This document shows positions 1 through 8,578 of a DNA stretch of 10,162 nucleotides, in pieces. The position numbers and the translations under genes are program-made. The notes under the pieces are model-generated. The model saw nothing but the letters and a program-made list of their open reading frames with translations, searched no databases and was not told the DNA's origin. The DNA comes from Wuchereria bancrofti (Eukaryota > Nematoda > Chromadorea > Rhabditida > Onchocercidae), in assembly GCA_005281725.1 (NCBI GenBank), contig SSBO01000128.1, positions 1 to 10,162 of the forward strand. The letters run 5' to 3'. Numbering within the stretch: position 1 is the first letter of the stretch; each line of letters begins with the position of its first letter.

Positions 1-215
1 ACAACTACTTTTCTTACCAGTTTAAATATCGGCCATTTCTTTCTCCGCTTGTTCTCCCTCTTTCTCTCTCTCTCCCTAACTTTCCTGTTAAATGCCTTTG
101 CTGTAATTGTCATCATTAACTGCTCAGATTTCTTAAGAGAACCTCTCACTTCCCTTTTTTTAGAAATTTTCTTCATTATGGTTTTACCATCCTTAGAAGA
201 TTTTTTCAAACTCAT
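1..215 (-). CDS. First coding exon of an unknown, highly basic protein (partial, runs off left edge)
   Basis: On the minus strand an ATG at 215-213 opens a frame that stays open to the window edge. A good donor (GTAAGA, complement 17-12) directly after a Leu codon suggests that the exon is 66 codons long, ending at 18. The peptide starts MSLKKSSKDG and is dominated by Lys and Arg. Residues about 40-60 form a charged run rich in K/R/E/N, followed by WPIFKL. That composition fits a nuclear or nucleolar RNA-binding or ribosome-biogenesis factor, but I recognise no family. There is no signal peptide. The CT-rich run on the plus strand (about 55-76) encodes the R/E-rich part, so low-complexity sequence mimicking a gene cannot be excluded. 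If real, the gene is transcribed divergently from the FKBP gene. Confidence 0.5.
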   Translation of the reverse strand, partial: MSLKKSSKDGKTIMKKISKKREVRGSLKKSEQLMMTITAKAFNRKVRERERKRENKRRKKWPIFKLVRKVV

Positions 216-744
216 TTGCTACTGATATATTCTCATACCTTTAATTTTCAACAAAGAAAGAGTGAAGACTTGGGAAACTCTAAAATAAAACGGAATAACT
301 GAGCGATTTCGAGAGAATTTCTTTAGTACTGAACTAAGCTAATATTTTTTAATTACCATTTAGTTACTTCCAGTTTGATTCAGTTTGAATTATTTTAAAG
401 GTTTAATTGTTAAGTGCTGATTTGAAACCATTAAAGTTAACTACTATTGTCACCATTAGTGTTTACCAGCTACTGTTGCTTAGATTCTTTAACTGAAAAA
501 TCTAGAGCTTAGAATGGTATTTCATAGACCGTATTTCTGGCAATTCAAATAAAAATTTATTTTGCTACTCAGATTTTTTTAAAAAAGACGTTCTTAACTT
601 TTTCTTTTGAATGTTGCAGTCATGTATTATATAAATTAACTTTTGTGAAACTTTTTTTGCTATTTCATAATGTTCCAGAAAACCTTATTGCCTCGTTCTC
701 TCTGGCTATAATTTTTCTGAAACTCAATTTTAATTCTTTCTGAT
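216..744. other. Divergent intergenic region
   Basis: These 529 bp separate the presumed starts of the minus-strand basic-protein gene and the FKBP gene, so they should hold both promoters. The sequence is AT-rich with T and A runs and no long open frame. I see no convincing TATA element. A possible acceptor on the plus strand (TTGCAG ending at 619) lies too far from the ATG at 745 to be called a trans-splice site with confidence. Confidence 0.45.
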
Positions 745-3700
745 ATGCATTGTAATAAATTAGTCCTCATCGTAGGGGCTACAATAATATGTTTTGCATC
801 TGTATTCAGTGAGGGCGAAGAGAAACTCAGTTGGAAGGAAAATGATGGACTGGAGGTATGTCACTTAATTTTTATTTCAAAAAATTCTGCACTTCCACTT
901 TTCTGCATTGCATCAGTTTCGATGAACTATATATGTTAAAGTGATAATTTTCAGATTAAAATAATAAAACCAATCAAGCCAGAGAAATGTAAGATGAAAA
1001 GCCAACCTGGTGATATCGTTGAACAGTTCTACAAACTTTCTGACACAGACGGACAGACGATAGGATCCAATTTCGGCAAGAAACCGTAAGGTCATCTGGG
1101 AAGTGGTAGTTCACGGGGATACTTTTTTTGCAAAATTCTGTTTTAACGAAAGCTTTAACGTTTAGAAATCGAGAAAAAGGTTCGCCTGCAACAAACAATT
1201 GATCGTTTTAACCGGTTTGACTAAATCAAGATTAATTGAAAATTTTTGAGCCATTCAGGGTTGATTAGAGATTTTTCAGAATTAGTTCTTTCTTGGTTCA
1301 TACATAGGCTTTATTTGCTTAAAAACAAACTAGAGGGAAAATAATAGATCTCATTCTTTTTGCTTAGTATCCGTTGGTCAACCACGCCATATGACAAATT
1401 GTTTCTCCCTGAATGTATTTCTGTTGTTTTATGCTTCTAATTTCGATCTTTCACCAAGTTTTTTAGATTTAAAAATTTTTCAGATATACATTTACACTTG
1501 GTAAAAATCAAGTTATCAGTGGCATGGACCGTGCTATGACCGGCATGTGTATCGGTGAAAAAAGGAAAGTGGTCATCCCAGCACATCTAGGTTTCGGCGA
1601 TGATGGTCGAGACAGAGATAATATAAGAGGTGGACAGACACTGTACTACACGATACAGCTTGTGGATCTATTCAGACCAGTACCTGGTGATTCCTGGACT
1701 GATGAAGATGGTTTGAAAATTGAGGTATGCATTAAATCAGCAGTAAAGTTGAGGTGTTACAAAACTGATGGTCTGATAGTTTCCTGTAACCGAGAATTAA
1801 CAAATTATGTTTTTTAAATGAAATTAGTTGCAATACTCTTAAGCTATCCTCATAAACTAACTGATATATAAAGATTCCGTGTTCAATGCTTTTCTTCTGG
1901 AATATTTGCTATTATTTGTCTTCTAATTTAGAAAAAGCTTTACTGCACCATAAAGTAAGTTCTTTCATTTCCGTGGATTGCTTGTTGAAATATGAAGAAA
2001 AATTGTTTAGTGTTTATAATACGTTAGTCANTGCACTTTCACTTTTCTTCATTGCATCAGTTTCGATGAAATATATGTTAAAGTGATAATTTTCAGATTA
2101 AAATAATAAAACCAATCAAGCCAGAGAAATGTAAGATGAAAAGCCAACCTGGTGATATCGTTGAACAGTTCTACAAACTTTCTGACACAGACGGACAGAC
2201 GATAGGATCCAATTTCGGCAAGAAACCGTAAGGTCATCTGGGAAGTGGTAGTTCAGCGGGGATACTTTTTTTGCAAAATTTTGTTTTAACGTAAGCTTTA
2301 ACGTTTAGAAATCGAAAAAAAGGTTCAGCTGCAACAAACAATTGATCGTCTTAACTGGTTAACTAAATCAAGATTAATTGAAAATTTTTGAGCCATTTAG
2401 GGTTGATTAGAGATTTTTCAGAATTAGTTCTTTCTTGGTTCATACATAGGCTTTATTTGCTTAAAAACAAACTAGAGGGAAAATAATAGATCTCATTCTT
2501 TTTGCTTAGTATCCGTTGGTCAACCACGCCATATGACAAATTGTTTCTCCCTGAATGTATTTCTGTTGTTTTATGCTTCTAATTTCGATCTTTCACCAAG
2601 TTTTTTAGATTTAAAAATTTTTCAGATATACATTTACACTTGGTAAAAATCAAGTTATCAGTGGCATGGACCGTGCTATGACCGGCATGTGTATCGGTGA
2701 AAAGAGGAAAGTGGTCATACCAGCACATCTAGGTTTCGGCGATGATGGTCGAGACAGAGATAATATAAGAGGTGGACAGACACTGTACTACACGATACAG
2801 CTTGTGGATCTATTCAGACCGGTACCTGGTGATTCCTGGACTGATGAAGATGGTTTGAAAATTGAGGTATGCATTAAATCAGCAGTAAAGTTGAGGTGTT
2901 ACAAAACTGATGGTCTGATAGTTTCCTGTAACCGAGAATTAACAAATTATGTTTTTTAAATGAAATTAGTTGCAATACTCTTAAGCTATCCTCATAAACT
3001 AACTGATATATAAAGATTCCGTGTTCAGTGCTTTCCTTCTGGAATATTTGCTATTATTTGTCTTCCAATTTAAAAAAGCTTTACTGCACCATAAAACAAG
3101 TTCTTTCACTTCAGTGATTGCTTGTTGAAATATGAAGAAAAATTCTTTAGTGTTTATAATACGTTAGTCACGTTACTGATGGAAGGTAACTTTGTCATCA
3201 AGGAAATATTCGAAGGTTTGAAGGTAACACACAAAATTGATGAGAAGGAATGTCGCAAGGCCGAGAAAGGTGATACAGTTCATCAGCACTATACACTTCA
3301 CCTAGAGCATTTCGATGGGACATTTGTCGATTCAAGTTTCAGCCGAAATGCACCATTCATTTTCAAACTTGGAAAGGGAGAGGTATTTTTTTGTTGTAGA
3401 TTTTTTATAGATATTTCTTTTCCCAGAAAATATAATATTTCAGGTGAAACTACTTAACAATTTTTCCGTTAAAGTTAGCACAAGATTTGTTAAAAAGCAG
3501 TCAATTTTAGAATTTTATAAAACGGTCTTTTAAAAATCTTTAAATCGTTAATTATATCTATAGGTGATCGAAGGTATGGATCGAGCAATGAGTGGCATGT
3601 GCGAAGGAGAAAGACGAAAAGTGGTCATTCCATGGAAATTAGGTTAGCGTTTTACTTTGATCGTTTTAATCGGATTATGAATTTCATTTGAGAACAGCAA

Positions 3701-3829
3701 CCTTCTCCTTACATTTCTACTTCCTTTTAAGGGTATGGTACTAAAGGTCGAAAGCCATCGATACCTGGTAAAGCTGACTTGTACTTCGATATCGAACTTC
3801 GTAAATTAATTAAGCATGACGAGTTATAA
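745..3829 (+). CDS. ER-lumenal multi-domain FKBP-type peptidyl-prolyl cis-trans isomerase (spliced)
   Basis: Exons read as 745-855, 955-1085, 1484-1724, then a repeat of the last two (2097-2227, 2626-2866), then about 3224-3382, 3564-3642 and 3732-3829. Every junction is in phase. Residues 1-22 form a signal peptide (MHCNK, then a hydrophobic LVLIVGATIICFASVFS core). The domain in 955-1724 carries FTLGKNQVISGMDRAM and GMCIGEKRKVVIP, typical of FKBPs. The last domain carries HYTLHLE, VDSS, FKLGKGE, VIEGMDRAM and LGYG, and ends in KHDEL, an ER retrieval signal. Such proteins catalyse prolyl isomerisation of secreted client proteins in the ER. With the tandem block counted once the product is about 272 aa with two domains, as in secreted two-domain nematode FKBPs. 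Counted twice it is about 396 aa with three. The start of the 3224 exon is uncertain: its acceptor would be AAG, and 3203 is an alternative. Confidence 0.92.
889..2030 (+). repeat. Tandem block, copy A (whole first FKBP domain)
   Basis: This 1.14 kb block starts in intron 1 at TGCACTTCCAC and ends at ACGTTAGTCA just before the N. It contains two exons (955-1085, 1484-1724) coding for one full FKBP domain, and both ends are phase 0, so one copy or two both keep the frame. Against copy B the coding parts differ only at three silent sites in the second exon. The intron between them carries roughly ten differences, and the final 170 bp carry about as many again. Confidence 0.93.
2031..2031. other. 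Single ambiguous base (N) at the tandem-block junction
   Basis: This is the only N in the window. The sequence to its left matches the end of copy B (3161-3170), and the sequence to its right matches the start of copy A (from 888). It therefore marks the joint between the two copies exactly. Some scaffolders place one n where two contigs overlap but could not be merged. Confidence 0.95.
2032..3170 (+). repeat. Tandem block, copy B
   Basis: This is the second copy of the block, offset by 1142-1144 bp from copy A. Exons 2097-2227 and 2626-2866 encode exactly the same protein segment as copy A. After 3170 the sequence leaves the repeat and continues to the C-terminal domain exon. It is more likely an allelic version of the same locus than a true second domain, but it could be a recent in-frame exon duplication. 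Confidence 0.93.
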
Positions 3830-4020
3830 ATCACAGAAGAAAAGATTGGCAGGATCGAGATGAACGTTTTATACAATGAACTGTTTAATTTAAATATATT
3901 ATTATCTGTAAGCGAATTTATCCGTCCCCGGCATTACTTATTATTTAATTATTAATTATTTATGAAGAAAATGAAAATTTGTAAAAGTTTTCTCAAGTAT
4001 TTTAAAAATCCATTCTAATG

Positions 4021-4026
4021 AATAAA
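4021..4026 (+). promoter_or_regulatory. Candidate poly(A) signal of the FKBP gene
   Basis: A canonical AATAAA lies 192 bp after the FKBP stop codon (TAA at 3827-3829). The stretch 3830-4210 between the two genes is otherwise AT-rich 3' UTR and intergenic sequence without an open frame of note. Confidence 0.55.
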
Positions 4027-4186
4027 AAACTGGATAATCATTGTTACTCATCTGTTCAAACAAATTACTTCAGCAGTCTATGTATACATAATTGATACTT
4101 CATTTATCACGTAAGCAACGCAGAAAGCGCAAAGCTAAGACCAACGTAAACATGATTTGCAAATTCTGTTAGTTTTACTATACTAC

Positions 4187-4210
4187 CACACGTAGATTAA
4201 CACACGTAGA
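4187..4210 (+). repeat. Short direct repeat CACACGTAGA upstream of the second gene
   Basis: The 10-mer occurs at 4187-4196 and 4201-4210. The second copy ends in ...GTAGA right before the ATG at 4211, so its TAG at 4207-4209 could serve as a trans-splice acceptor one base before the start codon. That role is inferred from position only. Confidence 0.4.
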
Positions 4211-5956
4211 ATGACAAGTACAACACTTCTGTGAGTTCTCAGTTCAGCAAAGAGAGGAATGATGAATAGTACCTTCATAATTCTAAGGAAATGTACGTTT
4301 GGGATCAGAGTTTTCGTAGTGTCTTGTGTGGGTAATAAAGACGACCACTTTTTGTTTAAGGCGTAGTGCGTATGATTATAGATGTCGGGAGGAGACGAGA
4401 TTGAAAGATGTTTGGAAAGTTTCTTATTGCGGGTATTACTTCATATTGAAGAGCCATCTCGGGGTGAGTCTCATTTATAATAGTGAAACATGGAGAGGAT
4501 TGATTGAATTTAATAATGATGATTAAATTATCCATTCCCTTACGTGATGGAGAAACCAATGGTCACAGCAGATAACTATGTTAAGACTTAGCTTTTCATC
4601 CTCAATGGCTTCCAGGTTCTTAATTCTTGGAAATGTTGAGGTTTTCTTCCAGTATTAACAGTTGGATAGCTTGTTACGTTAGACTGTCTTGGCTTCAAGC
4701 ATTGTAAAAGCTGACATTATGACGAAGAAATTAGAGGCAGAGTTGTGTTTTAAGGTAATTTCCGATTATGTTAGATTGAAACTACCGTAATTTATTGTTT
4801 GCATCATTACACTGCAGTATGTGATTCACCATTCGTGCTAAAATCTTCCACAAATCGCAGAAGTGACAAAACTTTTGCAAAAGTGATACATAAGAAACTA
4901 TCAGAAGCAATATCTTTCTAATAATAAACTAAAATGCGTCTGTACCTTCAATATTATGTTATATAGTCTTTTTAGATAAAACTGTAGCGACAAATTCTAA
5001 TAAGGTTTTCATATATTCGTCCCTTCAGAATATTCATGAAATGAAAATGATGCAAAGTGATAAACACATAAAGCTTTTTGATTTTGATGATAAAACGAAC
5101 TTTTTGTTTTTACTTATAATATTATTGCTACAGATCACTTTAATGTATTTTCTGATGGCTTTGGTATGGAGTTTTGCATTTTCATATTCATATCATAAAT
5201 TTCAGCTCGTATTGATATACTTTCGGCGGAGATCTGGCGATGTTTCAATTCTCTCATGCAGCTGCATAATTATATACCTGATAACAAGGTTAGTGTAACG
5301 TCTTTATATCGCTAAAAAGAAATGTTCGTTTTCAGTGGAATGTAGCACACTGGATAAAAGATCTTTTTATTAAGAAGGCTTGCTTTCTTCAGTATATTCA
5401 AGAAGTCTCATTTGATAGCAGGGTTAGTCCTGTTACAATTAAAATATAAATAAAAATACTATTTCGTTAATTAACTGTTTTTCTTCTGTCTTTAGCTTGC
5501 TGAATCAAGTCTGAAGGATATTTTATCACTTCGATGGATTCCTTCGATGATGGGTTTATCAAAGCAATCATCGACTTTATGGATACTGAACAGTCTTGTA
5601 AACCTACCATAGTGAATGCTTTATCCAAATATCCGCCATTTCGATTCTTCATTACCGTTTACAGATTACGGTAAGTCGTAATATTATTGCGCTACCATTT
5701 AGTTATTGATGTGAAGAAAATTGTCATGTATTGATAGCTACACTCATTTTCGTCTTCCACTGAATAAATATTGAAGTAACATTCTGAAAATTCTTGTTCC
5801 CAAAAAAACATTCCTACGTTATAGTAATAGTTGTGCTCTTATTTCATAAGATTCAGCGGCATAAGAGCGACGGGTTTCAAGATTGATAAAAAATTTTCGA
5901 ACTTCTTGGAAGTAATGTTTCCGGCACGCATCAGAAAAATTGAATCTATTCCTTAA
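4211..5956 (+). CDS. Unknown multi-exon gene, hand-built exon chain
   Basis: Exons fit as 4211-4230, 4361-4463, 4572-4640, 4683-4754, an unresolved link, 4976-5056, 5134-5163, 5206-5288, 5336-5422, 5496-5670 and 5851-5956. Introns of the 3' half are 42-180 bp with TTTCAG, TTTAG or TACAG acceptors and GTTAGT, GTATGG or GTAAGT donors. The strongest part is 5134-5422, where three exons give one continuous peptide containing ARIDILSAEIW and NKWNVAHWIKDLF. The 4572 exon contains MLRLSFSSSMASRFLIL, which resembles a mitochondrial presequence, so the gene could also start at the ATG at 4578. The protein is about 260 aa, helical-looking, and ends ARIRKIESIP with TAA at 5954-5956. I do not recognise the family. 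The 5' exons and the link across 4755-4975 are the weak points. Confidence 0.6.
5496..5670 (+). CDS. Exon of the unknown gene with a probable frame break
   Basis: Entering in phase from the previous exon, the frame begins LAESSLKDI but reaches TAG after about 38 codons. From about 5530 another frame is open to a good GTAAGT donor at 5671 and reads MDSFDDGFIKAIIDF, then KYPPFRFF. It joins the last exon in phase (CG|A). Either one T is missing from the TTTT run at 5521-5524, or splicing uses a weak AAG acceptor at 5507-5509 instead of TTTAG at 5491-5495, which keeps the frame without any change. This may be an assembly error, an allelic null or an unusual splice site. Confidence 0.55.
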
Positions 5957-6319
5957 AATGAGTATAATCAGCAGTAGTTTTTTGTAATTTCGTTGTCTAA
6001 ACATATTATTTAAGTAAAGTTTGCTGTTAATGCAAAGAAGATAGATATCATATGTGAAATTTGGGATACTCTTTTCTGTTTTTGGACTCAGATATTTGCT
6101 TTTTTTGTTAAAGAAGCGCTTTTACCGACACTATTAAATAGAAACTACTGCGAAAAACTTTTACTACTTACTGTTAATTGGCGAATTGGGATGTAGTTCA
6201 GTTGTATTTTTTAATTTCATTATTTTTAATTTTTTATTTATTATAATGTTGTGAATTCTTATCGGAAGATTCTGGTTCTTAGTGACAATTACATCTTTTA
6301 TCAAGTTTGCAATTTTCAA

Positions 6320-6368
6320 GAATATGTGTATTAGTCCAGTTAGTAGTCCAGTTAGAATATGTATTAGT
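6320..6368 (+). repeat. Short nested direct repeats
   Basis: A 12-mer AGTCCAGTTAGT/A is repeated head to tail at 6333-6344 and 6345-6356. It is flanked by two near-copies of GAATATGT..ATTAGT (6320-6335 and 6355-6368). This is probably replication slippage. Confidence 0.7.
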
Positions 6369-6797
6369 ATTTTGTGACTAATTCAGCTTTGAATTGAATT
6401 ATGTTGTAGCATAGGTTTTGATTAATTCGATTAGTTTAAAAATACACTGTTGTTACTTTAACTTGACTGATATTAAAGAATTAATATTGAAGAATTGAAC
6501 AGCAATTATAAATTTGAATATATTCTAAGCTTCTAGAAGATTCCGATCTGTTGTTTTCTACTTGTTCACATTTCTGATGAAAATTAGTATCTTTTATTAA
6601 TAAGGGCATCAGCGATTTCATTTATTATGTGATAAGAGGCAGTATAGTCGTATATGAGCAGTCTAATTCTTATTTATGCTGTAGTGCGTATCAATTTTTC
6701 TGTGCTGATAATTGAGTTGAGCAGTGAAGTTAAACATCGCAAAATTCAAGTAATTACAAGATACATTATTACTTCAATAACGACATGCTGACTGAAG

Positions 6798-6848
6798 AAT
6801 TTCTTTATAAAAATAGGATTTACTTTATAAAATTTCTTTACAAAAATA
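6798..6848 (+). repeat. 18-bp direct repeat, 33-bp spacing
   Basis: AATTTCTTTATAAAAATA at 6798-6815 returns at 6831-6848 with one change (T to C). The sequence is AT-rich and shows no gene context. Confidence 0.7.
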
Positions 6849-6854
6849 AATCTT

Positions 6855-6880
6855 CAGCTCATGTTTCAAAACATAAGCTG
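6855..6880. repeat. Short inverted repeat
   Basis: CAGCTCATGTTT at 6855-6866 and AAACATAAGCTG at 6869-6880 are reverse complements with one mismatch, around a 2-base centre. It could form a small hairpin. No adjacent gene gives it a role. Confidence 0.5.
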
Positions 6881-7664
6881 TGAATGAGCTATTTCTTTTG
6901 ATACTTATGTAGTGGAAGTATTTAATCAACAATATGCTCAAAAACTCCAGTTAATTGTTTGGAATCTTTTATTCCAGTGAATTAAAAATTCACAAAAGGA
7001 TATAATTCAATTTCCTCATTCCCTTAAAGCTATTGCATCTTTATCGGCTTCCATCGACTTATTTGTCGAGAATTGCATCCGTATTTTATGCTCCATGTTT
7101 TCTTTTACATGTTGATTTCCACTTTTTAAATGATGTCTTTTCCCTCAAATATATTAGGATTTGTTACCTTTCTGTATAAATAACTTCATATTCTTATCAT
7201 AGTTCTTATTTAAATACTTTCTTTGTTTAAGAAGTTAGTAGTTCAAGATGTTATTGCTGTTAATGTAAAATTCTTCTTACTCGATATTTGGACTGAATAC
7301 TTTTTTACTACATCACTATTGATAAGTACTACATAGCTAGCAACAATGTAACATTAGCGAAACTCGATGCAATTTTGGTTATGTCATAATTCATTCACAT
7401 TCATATTGCACTTTTTATCAAAAAATTTGGAAAAGGTCAGTCGCATAAAAGAAAAGCAATAATTTAACTTATTTAAAAGCTAAAGAAACAAGTAAACACA
7501 TACTGAAAATGAGGACACTGATAAACTTTTGAATATTTAGTTGGAGTTTAAAGAAGGAACTTCATTAATTTTCATCATTTAAAATTAATTTTGTTTACTA
7601 CATTTTGTTTACATTGGTACAAAATAATTTCATACACCATCATATGTTATCTTCGAATTGTTCC

Positions 7665-7729
7665 TCTCTTCAATATTTTTATTCAATTACCGAATTCATT
7701 CTCTTCAATATTTTTATTCAGTTACCGAA
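7665..7729 (+). repeat. 30-bp tandem direct repeat, period 35
   Basis: The segment at 7665-7694 (TCTCTTCAATATT... to ACCGAA) recurs at 7700-7729 with a single A-to-G change, separated by TTCAT. It lies inside, and partly explains, the open frame at 7658-7846. Confidence 0.85.
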
Positions 7730-7993
7730 AGGCATAAATCTTTTACGGAATTTCGTTTGCGGTTGACGACTTTAGTTCATCTCATGTCACCTCTGTACTA
7801 TAAGTTCCGGTTCTACCGCTCTATGTTCGTTTTTATCACTAGTTAGAAAACTGAATCTTAAACCTATATCAGACCATCCTAGTTTAATATAAAAGCTAGA
7901 ATGAGTATTTTTTTTTTGTATACTTGATTTTGTGGTAGGAATAGAACGCAAATCATGTTTTCAAGAAATACTTAATTTTTTGATGTATTTCAG

Positions 7994-8159
7994 GAACAAA
8001 AGTTTGTTGGCATACATTAATAATAGGAAAAGTGATTATTTTTTCCGCAGTAGATTTCTGAACGCACTGAAACTGAAAATCATAAAGGAAAAGGCCAATA
8101 AATGTATAGACTCTTTACAGATTTTAATTCAGGATTTGTTCAGCTTAACGGAAGAGTAA
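7994..8159 (+). CDS. Possible terminal exon of an unknown gene
   Basis: After a good acceptor (GTATTTCAG, ending at 7993) an open frame of 54 codons runs to TAA at 8157-8159. The peptide (starting NKSLLAYINNRKSDYFF, ending LIQDLFSLTEE) is rich in Lys, Leu and Ile and likely helical. Entry would be in phase 2. I found no convincing upstream exon with a matching phase. Chance open frames of this length are expected several times in AT-rich sequence, so this is tentative. It could also belong to the bacterial-looking segment downstream. Confidence 0.3.
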
Positions 8160-8524
8160 TTGAGTTGGTAGCCTACTGCTAACTGGACATTTAATTCTTT
8201 TTGAGATCTTATTTTCCTTTTAAACAGTCACAGGAGTAAATGTAGAGATGAGCAGTAAGAACTATAATCAACAGTAATAATTGGGAGTTCTTCAGACAGC
8301 TATTAATAGATGTTCCGAATTTAAAGTAAAATAGAGCTTCAGTGTTAATTTCAATAGATGTCAAAAAATTCATTCGGTTGTTTATGAATTGCATTTATTC
8401 TCCATAGTTGATATTAAGAAGTCGTGATAGACAATAAGTCTCTAACCATTATTCCATTTTTCCGAAATATTTTGTTGAAAAATCTATGATACTAATGCTT
8501 GTTTCATAATTTTTTCCTTTTAAA
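8160..8524. other. AT-rich spacer before the bacterial remnant
   Basis: No open frame or RNA gene is supported. If the decayed bacterial segment extends upstream, this stretch would hold further remains of cdsA, but I cannot align it by eye. Confidence 0.4.
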
Positions 8525-8578
8525 AAAGGAGCATAGTAAAAGCATAGATTGGCCGGATGGTTTTGCTGCATTCACCGA
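8525..8578 (+). pseudogene. cdsA: Possible decayed tail of cdsA (phosphatidate cytidylyltransferase)
   Basis: One frame reads ..IDWPDGFAAF at 8544-8573, preceded by GGAGCATAG at 8528-8536. With small indels this matches the C-terminal CdsA signature (PGHGG followed by DRxDG), where the enzyme makes CDP-diacylglycerol from phosphatidate and CTP. In many bacteria the order is uppS-cdsA-dxr-rseP, so its position directly before the dxr remnant supports the reading. The match covers about 50 bp only and needs frame breaks. The distance to the dxr start is shorter than expected, which implies a deletion. Confidence 0.35.

Larger units (their letters stand above)
5957..7993. other. Long AT-rich stretch without a confident gene
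   Basis: About 2 kb with frequent stops in all frames. The 62-codon frame at 7658-7846 includes a local tandem repeat and has no supporting splice signals. A 26-codon minus-strand frame (7096-7016, starting MEHKIRMQF) is a little more GC-rich than its surroundings but too short to call. Apart from short repeats listed separately I see nothing functional here. It may include 3' UTR of the upstream gene and introns of a gene ending at 8159. Confidence 0.5.

Noticed and set aside
913..2237. Minus-strand frames opposite the FKBP exons (913-1095, 974-1198, 2049-2237)
   Set aside because: Shadows of the coding exons; they repeat only because the block is duplicated.
4326..4559. Long open frames on both strands in this interval
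   Set aside because: The plus frame is best explained by the exon 4361-4463 extended into introns, and the minus frame is its shadow.
4633..4703. Alternative gene start at 4633 (MLRFSSSINSWIACYV) with donor GTAAAA
   Set aside because: It looks like a presequence too, but excludes the phase-matched exons 4572-4640 and 4683-4754. It cannot be fully ruled out.
4818..4882. Candidate exons after CTGCAG (4817) or CGCAG (4860)
   Set aside because: Each is open in one frame, but none connects both upstream and downstream in phase, so the link was left unresolved.
5005..5028. 24-bp intron (GTTTTC to TTCAG) within the exon at 4976-5056
   Set aside because: Far too short to splice, and the frame stays open through it, so it was kept as coding.
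7658..7846. 62-codon frame starting MFLSSIFLFNY
   Set aside because: It is partly made of a tandem repeat, with no supporting signals.
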